DNA from: Olavius algarvensis Delta 4 endosymbiont
Lineage (GTDB): Bacteria > Desulfobacterota > Desulfobacteria > Desulfobacterales > CAJINA01
Direction: 5' to 3'
Assembly: GCA_905176665.1 (NCBI GenBank)
Contig: CAJINA010000083.1
Coordinates: forward strand, 32,017 to 96,016
DNA length: 64,000 bases
Made by a program: the position numbers and the translations under genes. The notes beneath the pieces are model-generated. The model searched no databases. It worked only from the letters and a program-made list of their open reading frames with translations, and was not told the origin of the DNA. This document shows positions 26,586-36,845 of the stretch, in pieces. Within the stretch, counting starts at the first letter, position 1. Every line of letters starts with the position of its first letter.

Positions 26586-28281
26586 TCAAGCCTTATAGGC
26601 CCCCACGTTAGCCAGGGCCATGCTGCCGGGGCTCACGGTCGTGGGATCCGTCATGACATTGATGCAGCAGGTTTTACCTGAGGCAAAGGCCGCTTCTATA
26701 GCCGGCCGGATGTCCGCCGGGTCTTCGACCAAAAACCCTTCACCGCCCAAGGCGGCCACCATTTTGTGATAATCCACCCGGCCGATAAACGTGCCGGCCT
26801 CGATGGCATGGCCGATTCTTATTTCCTGGCTGTGCCGGATCATGCCCCAACCGAGATCGTTGCTGATGACTACCACAATGGGCAGTTTTTTTCGAATGGC
26901 ATTTTCGAATTCCATGAAGTTAAAACCGATCGAGCCGTCACCGGAGATGAGCAGCACCCGCTTATCAGGGTATCTGAGTTTGGCCGCATTGGCATAGGGC
27001 AGTCCCACCGCAAGGGACCCGAAAATGCCGTAATCCAAGTAGTGGCCGGGCTGTCGAATGGTCCGGGTCATGCCCATCCAGGTGGTAGTGTCGCCGCCAT
27101 CGGCCACGACGACATCATCTTCTCGGTCCATGAAGCGGTCAACTTCACGGGCCAGGCGCAGGGGGTGGATAGGTGTATTGTTGCTTTCCCAGTCAGCTGT
27201 ACTGGGCTCTTTGCCCGCTGTGTCGGCGGCTTCCAGGCTGGCAATCCAGGGTGCAAACCGGCCGGTCAGTTCCGTCTTCAGGTTGTCCGCCACTAAGAGG
27301 GCATTGCATTCGGCCAGAAACGCCTGCACGTCGCTCACTATGGGAAGATCGATGGCCCGGTTCCGTCCGATTTCTTCGGCCGCGATATCGACCTGGATCA
27401 TTTTAGCGGCCGGGTTAAACACGTCTCCAAACATGTAGTACAGGGATAACCGGGTGCCGAGGACAATGACCAGGTCAGTTTCCAGGTAAGCGGCAAATGC
27501 CCCGCCGGGCCGGATGGCGAGCGAGCCTTCAAAGCAGAGCGGGTGGGTGTCGGGAACCGTTCCGCGGCCCGAAAGCGATGTGAACACTGGGACACCGGCG
27601 TTTTCGATGAAGGCGGTCAACTCGGCTTCGGCTTCAGCCTGCCAGGCCCCGGTGCCGGCGATGACGACTGGTTTTTCGCTGCTTTGGAGCATGGCGATGG
27701 CTTGGGCCGGCCCCCCGGCGATCGACCGGTTTGGATGCCACCCGAGTCTGCATCTGCTTGACCGCGGTTTCCTCAATTGTGGTGTTGAGTACATCCACGG
27801 GAATTTCCAGGTAGACCGGCCCGGGCCGGCCGCTGGTTGCCAATCGAAAAGCCAGATCGACAAATTCCGGTATCCGCTCGGTCTTCTGGCAGACCAGGGT
27901 TTTCTTTACCATAGGGGCAATGACAGGCTCCTGGGACATATCCTGGAGGTCGAGTTTTTCCTTGTGATCCAGGCCTACACAACCGGCAATCAGGACCAGG
28001 GGGGTGTTGGAAAAATAGGCACTGGCAATTCCGGTGAGGGCATTGGTAAACCCCGGCCCGGCGGTTACCATGGCCACCCCGGGTTTGCGGGTCAGCTTGC
28101 CCCACGCTTCGGCCATAAAAACCGCGGCCTGCTCATGGCGGGTATCGAACAATTGGACGGCCGTATTTTCGAGATATTGATAGATGGGCGTAATATGTCC
28201 GCCGCTCAGGGTAAAAATATAGTCGACCTCTTTGGTGACGAGGGCCTGGGCCGCTAGTTGACCACCTGTAACCGTTGTCAT
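26586..28281 (-). pseudogene. Thiamine pyrophosphate enzyme (acetolactate synthase-like), one frameshift
   Basis: Two overlapping frames add up to one protein of about 565 residues. The first (28281 to about 27715) has the N-terminal Pyr domain with the catalytic Glu in TRHEQAAVFMA, and VTAGPGFTNA. The second (to 26586) has the middle domain (PVVIAGTGAW) and the PP domain with GDGSIGFNFMEFENA, the ThDP/Mg2+ motif. The switch is at a run of six G (minus strand; C-run 27711-27716). Removing one G restores KPVDRRGPAQAIAML. It may be an intact gene with an assembly error. The family includes acetolactate synthase, 2-hydroxyacyl-CoA lyase and related decarboxylases; the exact reaction is unknown. 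It starts 11 bases after the SDR at 28293. Confidence 0.8.
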
Positions 28282-28292
28282 GATAGTTTCCT

Positions 28293-29129
28293 TTACAGTT
28301 CCATGAGTTGCCCACCGGTAATGTTGATAGCCTGCCCGGTGAGATAAGATGATGCTTCCGACGCCAGAAATGTCGCCAGAGAGCCGACTTCAGCCGGTTT
28401 TCCAATTCTGCCCAGGGGGATGGATTTACACATCTCCGCTTCCCGTTCCTCGACGGTCGATTCGAAAAACTGGGCTTCCAGTCCGAAGCGCCACTTTTCG
28501 AGGTCGGTCATGATCTGGCCGGGGCAGATGGCATTGACCCGGATCCCCATGCCAGCCAGTTCCCGAGCCATGACTTTACTGAGCATGATCACGCCGGCCT
28601 TGGCGACCGCGTAGGCGCCGTTGAAAATCGGTGGGACCTTGCCGGCCCGGGAGGCAGTGTTGATAATGGTTCCGCCGGTTTTCATCATCAAAGGCAAAAT
28701 TGCTCGCGATACCCGGAAAACGCTGTGCAAGTTGATGTCGATCGTTTTCATCCAGGCTGCCTCGTCATAGGTATGAACCGCATTGGGTACTCCGAAGGAG
28801 GCCCCGGCATTATTGCAGAGAATGTCTATCGCGGCAAACCGATCACTGACCATGGCAACCATGTTCGCAATCGCCTCAGGTGAACCCACATCGACGGGCA
28901 CCGCCAGGCTGGTGATGCCGCAATCGTGCTGCAATTCAGTGGCGATAGCCTCCATTTCGGCATGCAGGCCGGTGGCTACCTGGGCCTCTTCAGCACCGGC
29001 CTGGCCGAGGTCGGCAATGATCACGTTGGTGCCGTTTTCCGCCAGAGCGCGGGCAATCGCGTACCCGATACCGGACCGTTTGCCGGAACCGGTCACCAGA
29101 GCTGTTTTTCCTTTTAGATCAGCATACAT
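28293..29129 (-). CDS. Short-chain dehydrogenase/reductase (classical)
   Basis: A 278-residue SDR. The cofactor site is TGSGKRSGIGYA, NNAGASFG follows, the catalytic serine is in NTASRAG, and YAVAKAG supplies Tyr and Lys. The C-terminus INITGGQLMEL is typical of FabG-like reductases. The ATG at 29129 is chosen because GGAGG lies 9 bases upstream and the SDR fold begins there; a much longer upstream reading has no support. The TPP enzyme follows 11 bases downstream, so the two probably act on one pathway, for example reduction or oxidation of a product of the lyase. The substrate is unknown. Confidence 0.9.
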   Translation of the reverse strand: MYADLKGKTALVTGSGKRSGIGYAIARALAENGTNVIIADLGQAGAEEAQVATGLHAEMEAIATELQHDCGITSLAVPVDVGSPEAIANMVAMVSDRFAAIDILCNNAGASFGVPNAVHTYDEAAWMKTIDINLHSVFRVSRAILPLMMKTGGTIINTASRAGKVPPIFNGAYAVAKAGVIMLSKVMARELAGMGIRVNAICPGQIMTDLEKWRFGLEAQFFESTVEEREAEMCKSIPLGRIGKPAEVGSLATFLASEASSYLTGQAINITGGQLMEL

Positions 29130-29846
29130 AACACTTTCCTCCAGGGCGGCCGGTATGAGTATCCGGTCGCGGTAATATTTTCGAATACCGTTCGAAAAAT
29201 AATTATTACTCCTTTTTCGAGCAGTAGTCAATATGTATTCCACCGCTGGGGCGCCTACCGCTCCCAACCTGATAGCAAGTTTAGCTTGGTTTTGATCTAA
29301 ACCCGCCACCTCAGGTGGAAGACCCGGAGAGAAATTCGAGTTTTTGAGTTTGGCGACGACCAAGTTGTAAGGCACCAATATTATGCGGTATGTCAATAAC
29401 CTGGCTCACAGGGTTTCGGTTTTGACCTCTAAAATCGGAACAAAATTTGGATTTTTAGCTGCGCTGGACTGTTCAATTTAATTTTAATGTATAGAAGACG
29501 TTTCTGCGCGATGCATGGGTTCTTTTCATATTAAACGCCAAACACCTTTCCTCGCGCGAAGACGCAGAGGCGCAGAGAAAAACAAAACTGCGGATAAGGC
29601 GCGCTGTTGTGCGCAGTTCACGCCAAAGGCCAACTTCACCAAGGTGGCCTCTGGCCAAGCCGACTGACGTGCCGTCTCCCGGCAGACAAAGCTCCAGTTG
29701 GGTGTCAATCCCCTGTGAGCGGACTTCATGATGCCGCTCGTGTTGCGGGAGTGCGGGTGCCACGGTTTCAGCCGGGCGGGAACCGGTCGGCTCGGGATAA
29801 AATCGCTTCTGGAGGATAGAGATGGTGTGCAACGGCAGACCGGCGG
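29130..29846. other. Long intergenic region with a partial GC-rich repeat arm
   Basis: About 717 bases between the SDR start and the end of the large kinase. Bases 29551-29580 read CTCGCGCGAAGACGCAGAGG followed by CGCAGAGAAA, matching one arm of the palindrome at 57972-58138. ORFs here (for example 29473-29832, minus) translate to low-complexity sequence over the repeat and are not called. The SDR promoter should lie between 29130 and 29250, which is AT-rich. Confidence 0.5.
29551..29580. repeat. Single arm of type D palindromic repeat
   Basis: The 30 bases match the left arm of the element at 57972-58138 (CGCGCAGAGACGCAG pattern). A matching opposite arm was not found nearby, so it appears to be a remnant. 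Confidence 0.5.
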
Positions 29847-32800
29847 CTACAAAAGCGAATCGAGGTGTTGGGCGGTTTCCAGGACAACGTCTAGCTCTTG
29901 GCCCACGGTTTTCAACAGTGGTTCTATCATTTCCCGGTCGTTGTCCAGGCAGGCTTTTTCCAGGGCCGCTGCCGCGGTATACAGTTCCTCGGCGGAAATA
30001 TTCCCGGCCGCGCCTTTGAGGGCGTGGGCCTTTATTTTGGCTTCCTCCAGGAGGCCCTTATCGAGCAGCGCCTTGAATTCCAAAACGAAATTCTCGTTCG
30101 TGTCGCAGTATTCTTGAATGATTTCGACATAGAGCTGAACCGAACCACCGATCCTTTCCAGTCCTTTTTGCACATTCAGACCCGGCAGGTTTTTGCCCTG
30201 CGGGGATTCCGTTGACGGGGATCCAAAGTGCGCTGCTGAAAAGAGCGGGCCGAAACCGGTAGTTTGCGGCAGATTTTTCTCTATCACCCGGAACAATTCG
30301 TCTCGATCGATCGGCTTGGCCACGTAGTCGTTCATTCCGGCCCGCAGGCACTGTTCGCGATCACCCGCCATGGTGTGGGCGGTCAGGGCGATCACCGGCA
30401 AAGCAGTTTGTTCCAGTTCCTCACGGATGATTCGGGTGGCCTGGATACCGTCCATTTGCGGCATCTGGACATCCATGAGGACGATATCATAGGTGCTGGA
30501 TCGGACGGCGGCCACCGCTTCTAAACCATTGGCGGCTATATCGATATTGGCGCCGGTTCCCTTTAGAATTTCAAAGGCGACTTTCTGGTTGACGGGGTTG
30601 TCTTCAACCAGGAGCAGGCGGTATTCACCGAGCGGATTAGAGGCTGCCTGGTCTCCGGCCGGCAACGCCGTTGCGTAGCGTTCCCCCCGGCCAAAAGCGG
30701 TCATGACCGTGTTAAACAAGGTGGACTGTTTTACCGGTTTCATCAGAAAATGCGCTCCGTGCAGGCGGGCCATGCGTTCGGCTTCCTCCCCTCGGCCGGA
30801 GGCGCTAATGATAATAAAACAGGTTTTAGCCGACGAGCTGGGGGACTTCATCTTTTTTAGGGCGGCAATACCGTCCATACCGGGTAAGCTGACATCCATG
30901 ACCACCAGTTTGAACGGATCGGCGGCGGCGGCCGCCTTTACGAGGTTGATCGCTTTTTCCGCGCTACCGGTAGTTTCCGTGCTGAATCCGAACGATTTGA
31001 TATAGCGGTTCAAGACCAGACGCGTGGTCGCGTTGTCTTCCACGATCAGGGCGCTTTTGTTTTTCAGTTCCGGCGGAATCTGGAAATCGACTGAAACCTG
31101 ATCGCGCTGTCGTTTAAACGTGGCTGTGAAAGAGAAGCGGCTGCCTTTTCCGATCTCGCTTTCAACCCATATGTCTCCGTCCATCAGGTGCACGATTCGT
31201 TTGCAGATAGCCAGACCCAGTCCGGTGCCGCCGTATTTGCGGGTGGTGGAGCCATCTGCCTGTGAAAATACGTCGAACAGGCTGCCGTGCAGTTGCGGAT
31301 CAATTCCGATACCGGTATCCCGGACGCAAAACAGCAGCGTGACGTTGTCGCCAAACTCCTGTTCCATTTTTACCGAGATGTGGATTTCGCCCCGTTCGGT
31401 AAATTTCAAGGCATTCGAAAGCAGATTGATCATAACCTGGCGCAGCCGCAGGGGATCCGAGATTAACCGGTTGGGCGTATCCTCGGAAACATCTAGAACC
31501 AGTTCGATGTCCCGGCCGGTAATCTTGTCCAGGAACACATCCAGGGCCTCGTCCATCACCTTGCGCAACGCAAAAGGGATTCTTTCGAAACTGAGCTTAC
31601 CCGCCTCGATTTTCGAAAAATCCAGGATATCGTTGATCAGGGATAAAAGCGCATTTCCGGAGGAACGTATAATTTCCAGGTACTCTTGCTGTTTGGGGTC
31701 CAGGTTTGTCGTCAAGGTCAGGTTGCACATCCCGATAATCCCGTTCATCGGGGTGCGAATTTCGTGACTCATATTGGCCAGAAAAGCGCTTTTGGCAACA
31801 CTGGCGGCCTGGGCATAGCGGGCCAGACGAGTGGCCTGTTGCATCGACTTTTCCAGATAGCTGTTGGCGACTTCCAATTGGGAGGTCCGTTCGGCCACCC
31901 TTTTCTCAAGTTCACGGTTGAGTTCCCGGACCTCGTTTTCCGCGTTCTTGCGGCTGGAAATATCCATCACCACTGAAACCAGGCACTCTTCGCCCTTGAA
32001 GGTTAAGGTCCGGGCCGAGAAAAGGGTATCGCGGATCGTGCCCTGGCGGGACCGGTACTGCACTTCGACATGATTGACTTCCCCGGTTTCTTTCAGGGTG
32101 GTGACCAGATCTTCTCTCGTCCGGGGATCGACGAACAGGTCCAGCTCAGCGGGGGTTTTACCGAGGACCTCTTCCCGTGTATAGCCGGTAATGCGGTAAA
32201 ATGAGTCGTTGACCACGTAGTACCGACCATCCTTCAGACGGGTGATGGTAATCGCATTCGGGGACACTTGAACGGTACGCCGGTAAATTGACTCAGCTTC
32301 GTGCAGGTCGTTTTCCGCTTTCTTGCGGCGCTCGATGTCGCGCCGCAGGGCCTTGTTTATTTTTTCAAGAGCCACGGTCCGTTTGGCCACCCGCTGTTCG
32401 AGCTCTGCATTGATGTCGGAGAGTTCACGGTTGACTGTGGCCAGTCTTTGCCACATGTCGGTATAGGTGTGGACCAGGACCTGGAACTCGTCCGTGGATT
32501 CAACCTGAGCAGGTATCTCTGAATCGACTTCCAGACGCTTGATGGCGCTGTTCACCTCTTCAAGGGGTTTGATGACCAGTCGTCTGAATTGATGGCGAAA
32601 CAGAATGATGAGCAGGAAAATGATTGCGCCGGATAGAAAAAACGTAAACGCCAGCAGGGTGAAGCGGGTCTGTTTCAAGGTGGCTGCGTTTCGAATCAGG
32701 ATGGTGGCGTAATACTTCCCCGAATCGCCGGGTAGGGGGATAGGATCATAATAAAACGTACAGCGGGCCCCGTTAAACTCGATATTCTCGACATATCCCG

Positions 32801-33704
32801 GCTGCCCACGCAGGGCGTGATCGGCCAGCCGGGCCACCGCGGGGTCCCATTCGAGGGGCTGTTGGGCGGTCATGTGGTTGCCGGCTTTATCGAGTAGTGT
32901 CCGACCGGTATCGTCCTTGGCGAGAACCTGGCGGGTCAGCTTTTTGAGATTGTAGAGCTCCTTGAGGATTTGTCGATCGGGATGCGCGATGATGACCCCT
33001 TCGTTATCGATGACCATGGCGTAGAGGTCTTTCGAATCCAGGTATCCCGAGATCATATCCTGCAGATGGTCGAAATTGATGTCGGTACCCATAATACCGG
33101 CGAAACGGTTCTCCTGAAACACCGGATGAAAAGCTGAGGCGACCGGTTTATTGCCGGTGACTGAAAAATAAGATTTTGAAAAGAACGGTCGGTATTTCCC
33201 GTCGGCGGTCATCTGTTTAAACCACCACCGGTGGCCACGGCGGCCCAGCGGACCGAAACTACGGGCAACCTGGTCACCTTTGGCATCCTGGAGAAAGAAT
33301 AGATCGGCGAAACGATATCTGGCCTGCATTTCGGCCAATAATGGCAGACCGGCGGCGTTAACTGTGTTGTCATCGGCTGCTACGGCGGCCTGATAGTGGG
33401 CCACCCGCCGGTTCCACTGGGGGGCGGCGTTGTTAAGAGCGGCAACGATTGTCGGGTGGCGGGACAGCTGGTCATTCAAGCTGTAGGCGTAGTCCACAAA
33501 ACCCTTGACGGCATGGGCCAGTCCTTTGTTGTGCAGCCGGTCCTTTGCAATTACATCCTTGCTGTAGCGATGCATCAGATAACCGGTGATGAAGGTCGAT
33601 GAGGTGAGCACCGAAACGAGGACCGCCAGAATGATCAATCCGTTGAACTTTGCAGCGACCCTGGTGTTGATCGACTTGAATACACTATCGGGCTTATGGC
33701 GCAT
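29847..33704 (-). CDS. Large hybrid histidine kinase with periplasmic Cache domain
   Basis: A 1285-residue membrane sensor. In order: a membrane helix (about 24-48), a periplasmic double-Cache domain (about 50-345, with WWFKQMTADGKYRPFFSKSY and PVFQENRFAGIMGTDI), a second helix (about 350-375), a HAMP-like region, a coiled coil, a PAS domain (about 475-595), the phosphoacceptor helix [15 protein letters not shown] near 643, an ATPase domain ([19 protein letters not shown]), receiver 1 (VVMDVSLPGMDG), receiver 2 (VLMDVQMPQMDG) and HPt ([12 protein letters not shown]). The layout implies sensing of a small molecule outside the inner membrane. The catalytic part is a close paralog of 17648-20293. 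No response regulator gene is adjacent. Confidence 0.93.
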   Translation of the reverse strand: MRHKPDSVFKSINTRVAAKFNGLIILAVLVSVLTSSTFITGYLMHRYSKDVIAKDRLHNKGLAHAVKGFVDYAYSLNDQLSRHPTIVAALNNAAPQWNRRVAHYQAAVAADDNTVNAAGLPLLAEMQARYRFADLFFLQDAKGDQVARSFGPLGRRGHRWWFKQMTADGKYRPFFSKSYFSVTGNKPVASAFHPVFQENRFAGIMGTDINFDHLQDMISGYLDSKDLYAMVIDNEGVIIAHPDRQILKELYNLKKLTRQVLAKDDTGRTLLDKAGNHMTAQQPLEWDPAVARLADHALRGQPGYVENIEFNGARCTFYYDPIPLPGDSGKYYATILIRNAATLKQTRFTLLAFTFFLSGAIIFLLIILFRHQFRRLVIKPLEEVNSAIKRLEVDSEIPAQVESTDEFQVLVHTYTDMWQRLATVNRELSDINAELEQRVAKRTVALEKINKALRRDIERRKKAENDLHEAESIYRRTVQVSPNAITITRLKDGRYYVVNDSFYRITGYTREEVLGKTPAELDLFVDPRTREDLVTTLKETGEVNHVEVQYRSRQGTIRDTLFSARTLTFKGEECLVSVVMDISSRKNAENEVRELNRELEKRVAERTSQLEVANSYLEKSMQQATRLARYAQAASVAKSAFLANMSHEIRTPMNGIIGMCNLTLTTNLDPKQQEYLEIIRSSGNALLSLINDILDFSKIEAGKLSFERIPFALRKVMDEALDVFLDKITGRDIELVLDVSEDTPNRLISDPLRLRQVMINLLSNALKFTERGEIHISVKMEQEFGDNVTLLFCVRDTGIGIDPQLHGSLFDVFSQADGSTTRKYGGTGLGLAICKRIVHLMDGDIWVESEIGKGSRFSFTATFKRQRDQVSVDFQIPPELKNKSALIVEDNATTRLVLNRYIKSFGFSTETTGSAEKAINLVKAAAAADPFKLVVMDVSLPGMDGIAALKKMKSPSSSAKTCFIIISASGRGEEAERMARLHGAHFLMKPVKQSTLFNTVMTAFGRGERYATALPAGDQAASNPLGEYRLLLVEDNPVNQKVAFEILKGTGANIDIAANGLEAVAAVRSSTYDIVLMDVQMPQMDGIQATRIIREELEQTALPVIALTAHTMAGDREQCLRAGMNDYVAKPIDRDELFRVIEKNLPQTTGFGPLFSAAHFGSPSTESPQGKNLPGLNVQKGLERIGGSVQLYVEIIQEYCDTNENFVLEFKALLDKGLLEEAKIKAHALKGAAGNISAEELYTAAAALEKACLDNDREMIEPLLKTVGQELDVVLETAQHLDSLL

Positions 33705-34185
33705 AGGGTAGCGGGTACCTGTAACTTGTCTGTAAGTGTCCCTTCAGCTCCTCGGCCGCATTTCCGGGCGGCTGATCGCCAGGGGGCAGCCTGGTCCACA
33801 TCCGAGTTTAGACATAAGGTATCTTGCTGTTATGTCAGCAATTTTATCGACTTATTTCGATACTCGAACGACCTTGCATCATAGGTGAATTATCCGGTGG
33901 TGTCAATTCTGGAAAATCGGACGGAAACGGCCAGACTTTTTTCTGGCCCGTTACCTTTTGAAATGTTAGGCAAGATCGACCACCGACGGCCGCTGTCCGG
34001 CCGGCGCGCAATATGCCACCGGTATTGCCGGAATATGGCTGGATTTGCGGCCGGGGAGGCTTAACGACAGAATGCCTGGCCCGAAACGGTACGCTGCCTG
34101 GGGTGTTGTTTTGAATCCGAGCGTTTGTTTGAGGTGATCTGCGTCGGCTTGGGTTGCGGTCGACTGAAAAGGCGGGAGGCAGGAT
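33705..34185. other. Divergent intergenic region, no supported gene
   Basis: 481 bases between the divergent kinase and helicase starts. A minus-strand reading frame (33966-34298) covers half of it but overlaps the helicase start and has no motif or ribosome site. The 33800-33900 part is AT-rich and probably holds the kinase promoter. No repeat was recognised. Confidence 0.5.
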
Positions 34186-36552
34186 TTGGTTGTCACACAT
34201 AAGGTGGCGGTTAAAAACATGGTAAGCCGGGTGCTGCGATCAGGTGATCTACGGGTTGCATTCTCCGGGCCCCACCGGGCCAGAGATGGTATTCGCATAC
34301 ATCGCCGATTGCAAAAAAAGCGGCCGGCCCACTATGCGGCGGAGGTCCCGGTCAGCCTGACAGTGGCGACCAACGACATCGAATTGCTGGTAAGTGGTCG
34401 TATTGACGGGGTTTACCAGGGCACCGACGGCTGTGCAATTGAAGAGATCAAAACCACGGCCCAATCCCTGGAACAATTTAGCGTTGCGCCGGATCCGATT
34501 CATCTTGGGCAAGCCCTGTGCTATGCCTACCTGTTCGCGGTCGGCCAAAAGCTGGAGCAGGTCGAGGTCCAGGTGACCTATTGCCAGGTAGAAAGCCTGG
34601 AGACGGCAACCTGGGCACGTATGTACCGGTTGTCTGAATTGAAGATGCGTTTTGACGACATGGCCGCCCGTTACCTGGCATTGTTAACGGCGGGTCTTGA
34701 GTGGCAGGCCGGTCGCAATGCCTCTATCGAGGTGCTTGAATTCCCTTTTTCCGAGTTTCGGGCCGGCCAGCGGGACATGGCAATCCACGTGTACCGCACG
34801 ATTCGCGACCGGCAGCAGTTCCTGGTACAGGCTGCTACCGGTATCGGCAAAACCGTGGGGACCCTCTTTCCGGCCATAAAAGCCATGGCCGATTTCGAAA
34901 ACCCGTTGATTCTTTACCTGACCGCCCGCACCACCGGCCGACTGGCAGCCGACAAAGCTTTAGAGACATTGCGGAGCAGGGGGCTCAAGCTCAGGAGCCT
35001 ATTCTTAACAGCCAAGGACAAGATCTGCTTTTTGGATGAAAGGTCATGCACGCCGGAAGAATGTGAATTTGCAAAAGGATATTATGACCGGCTTCCCGCG
35101 GCAGTCCGGTCAATTTGCAGAAACGATAATTTTTCCCGCAGCCGGATAGAGGCAACTGCCCGCGAGTACGTTATCTGCCCGTTTGAATTCTCCCTGGAAC
35201 TGGTTTACTGGGCGGACTGCCTGGTCGGCGATTACAATTACGTGTTTGATCCACGGGTTTCGCTCAAGCGGCTGTTATCCGAAGGTGAGCGTGATTGTAC
35301 ATGTCTTGTGGATGAAGCGCATAACCTGGTGGATCGTGCCCGTGACATGTTTTCTGCCCAGTTGGAAAAGCGGGCTGTTCTGGACCTAAGGCGTGCTTTC
35401 GGCAAGCGGCGTCCAACGCTTTACAGGTGTTTGGGGAAAATCAACAGTTGGATGGTTGCGGCCCGGAAACAGTGCCGGGATCTACCGGAAAGGGCCTTCG
35501 TCCAGGATCAGGCGCCGCTAGAACTGCTGACGCGTCTAACCGATTATGTACGCAAGGCGGAAAGGTGGCTGCTGGCAAATCCGACTGCAACGCCCCGCGA
35601 GGATGTGTTGGCATTTTACTTTGCGGCGGTCAATTTTTTAAAAACAGCGGATCAATACGGCGATGAGTATGTCACTATAATCGAACTGTCTGATGAGAAC
35701 CTGCGGGTTAAGCTGTTCTGTCTTGATCCGGCCCAACGCTTGAAGGCCGTGATGGAAAATAGCGCGGCCGCTGTTTTCTTCTCCGCCACCTTGACACCGG
35801 CATCGTATTTCCTGCGCCTGTTTGGCTGTCCCGCAGACACGGCAAGTTTACAAATCGGGTCGCCATTTCGGTCTGCGCACCTGGGCGTGTTCATAGCGGA
35901 CCGCATTTCGACCCTGTATCGACAGCGCGGGGAAACCCTGCCGGCCCTTAGTGAGATATTGTTGGCGTTGGTGACTTCGCAAAAGGGGAACTACCTGTTT
36001 TTCTTTCCTTCCTATGATTACCTGGCCATGACGCATGCGGCGGTCGTTCGGGATTGCCCGGGCCTGAGCACCATTGCTCAGAGACCTGAAATGACACGGG
36101 CCGAAAAAACCACTTTTTTGGAACAGTTCCGATTCCGACCCAAGCGTACCCTGGTTGGTTTTGCTGTTCTGGGAGGGATATTCGGTGAGGGCATCGATCT
36201 GGAAGGGGATAAATTGTCCGGAGCAGCCGTGGTCGGCGTCGGGCTCCCGGCAATTTCCTTCGAAAATGATTTGATTAAGACTTATTTCGATAAGGTTGAA
36301 GGGGCCGGTTTTCAATATGCGTATCAATATCCGGGGTTTAATCGGGTTTTGCAGGGGGCTGGCCGGGTGATTCGTTCTGCGCATGACAGGGGGGTGGTCC
36401 TGCTGGTGGATCAACGTTACGCGCGCCGAGGCTACCGGTCTTTGCTGCCCGTCTACTGGCAGCCCCGGAATATCAAAAACAATGCGGAACTGGAAAATGC
36501 CCTGGTGTCATTTTGGCAAACGCCACCATCTCCAGTTTCAGAGAATCCGTAA
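34186..36552 (+). CDS. XPD/DinG-type iron-sulfur helicase with N-terminal PD-(D/E)XK nuclease domain
   Basis: A 788-residue fusion. Residues about 10-180 form a RecB/Cas4-like nuclease: GIRIHRRLQ, SGRIDGVY (Asp), IEEIKTT (E-x-K) and QALCYAYLF (Q-x3-Y). From about 200 follows a DEAD_2 helicase: Walker A ATGIGKT, four cysteines between it and the DEAH box (ICF, SCTPEEC, VICPFE) for a [4Fe-4S] cluster, the box VDEAHNL, and Helicase_C_2 motifs SATLTPASYFLR, GIFGEGIDLEG and QGAGRVIRS. It likely unwinds and trims DNA during repair. TTG 34186 has GGGAGG 8 bases upstream; ATG 34219 is an alternative. It is monocistronic. Confidence 0.9.
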   Translation: MVVTHKVAVKNMVSRVLRSGDLRVAFSGPHRARDGIRIHRRLQKKRPAHYAAEVPVSLTVATNDIELLVSGRIDGVYQGTDGCAIEEIKTTAQSLEQFSVAPDPIHLGQALCYAYLFAVGQKLEQVEVQVTYCQVESLETATWARMYRLSELKMRFDDMAARYLALLTAGLEWQAGRNASIEVLEFPFSEFRAGQRDMAIHVYRTIRDRQQFLVQAATGIGKTVGTLFPAIKAMADFENPLILYLTARTTGRLAADKALETLRSRGLKLRSLFLTAKDKICFLDERSCTPEECEFAKGYYDRLPAAVRSICRNDNFSRSRIEATAREYVICPFEFSLELVYWADCLVGDYNYVFDPRVSLKRLLSEGERDCTCLVDEAHNLVDRARDMFSAQLEKRAVLDLRRAFGKRRPTLYRCLGKINSWMVAARKQCRDLPERAFVQDQAPLELLTRLTDYVRKAERWLLANPTATPREDVLAFYFAAVNFLKTADQYGDEYVTIIELSDENLRVKLFCLDPAQRLKAVMENSAAAVFFSATLTPASYFLRLFGCPADTASLQIGSPFRSAHLGVFIADRISTLYRQRGETLPALSEILLALVTSQKGNYLFFFPSYDYLAMTHAAVVRDCPGLSTIAQRPEMTRAEKTTFLEQFRFRPKRTLVGFAVLGGIFGEGIDLEGDKLSGAAVVGVGLPAISFENDLIKTYFDKVEGAGFQYAYQYPGFNRVLQGAGRVIRSAHDRGVVLLVDQRYARRGYRSLLPVYWQPRNIKNNAELENALVSFWQTPPSPVSENP

Positions 36553-36662
36553 GCAGTTGCTGGTCCTAAGGCTGCAAACTGAGTGGGCAATAAGGCTGGG
36601 GGAGAAATGTCCAGGCAGGGTGGTCTGCTGTTGGCGATGCAATGGTGAACATGAACTCCAGG

Positions 36663-36845
36663 TTACTTTTTACTGGAAGAATAGCCGTCTGCGTACCACC
36701 CACCACCTTTTAGTTCGAAGGCACACAGGGATATGATCTTTTTGGCCTTTTGATTGCATTTGGGGCAGTCCACTTCCTTGGTGCCGAGTTTGACCAGGCC
36801 CTCGGTTACATGACCGCTTTCACATTCAAATTCATACACAGGCAT
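36663..36845 (-). CDS. FmdB/Zn-ribbon small protein (second copy)
   Basis: A 60-residue protein starting MPVYEFECESGHVTEGLVKL with a second cysteine pair in CPKC, and ending KGGGWYADGYSSSKK, typical of the FmdB family. It lacks the second Cys of the first knuckle (C-x-SGH instead of C-x2-C), so the zinc site may use the histidine. It is separate from the helicase (convergent, 110 bases apart). Paralog of 22148-22360. Confidence 0.87.
   Translation of the reverse strand: MPVYEFECESGHVTEGLVKLGTKEVDCPKCNQKAKKIISLCAFELKGGGWYADGYSSSKK

Noticed and set aside
29473..29832. Minus-strand ORF of 119 codons
   Set aside because: It runs through a GC-rich repeat arm and its translation looks like repeat-derived sequence without a domain.
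33966..34298. Minus-strand ORF overlapping the helicase start
   Set aside because: No motif and no ribosome site, and it conflicts with a strongly supported gene.
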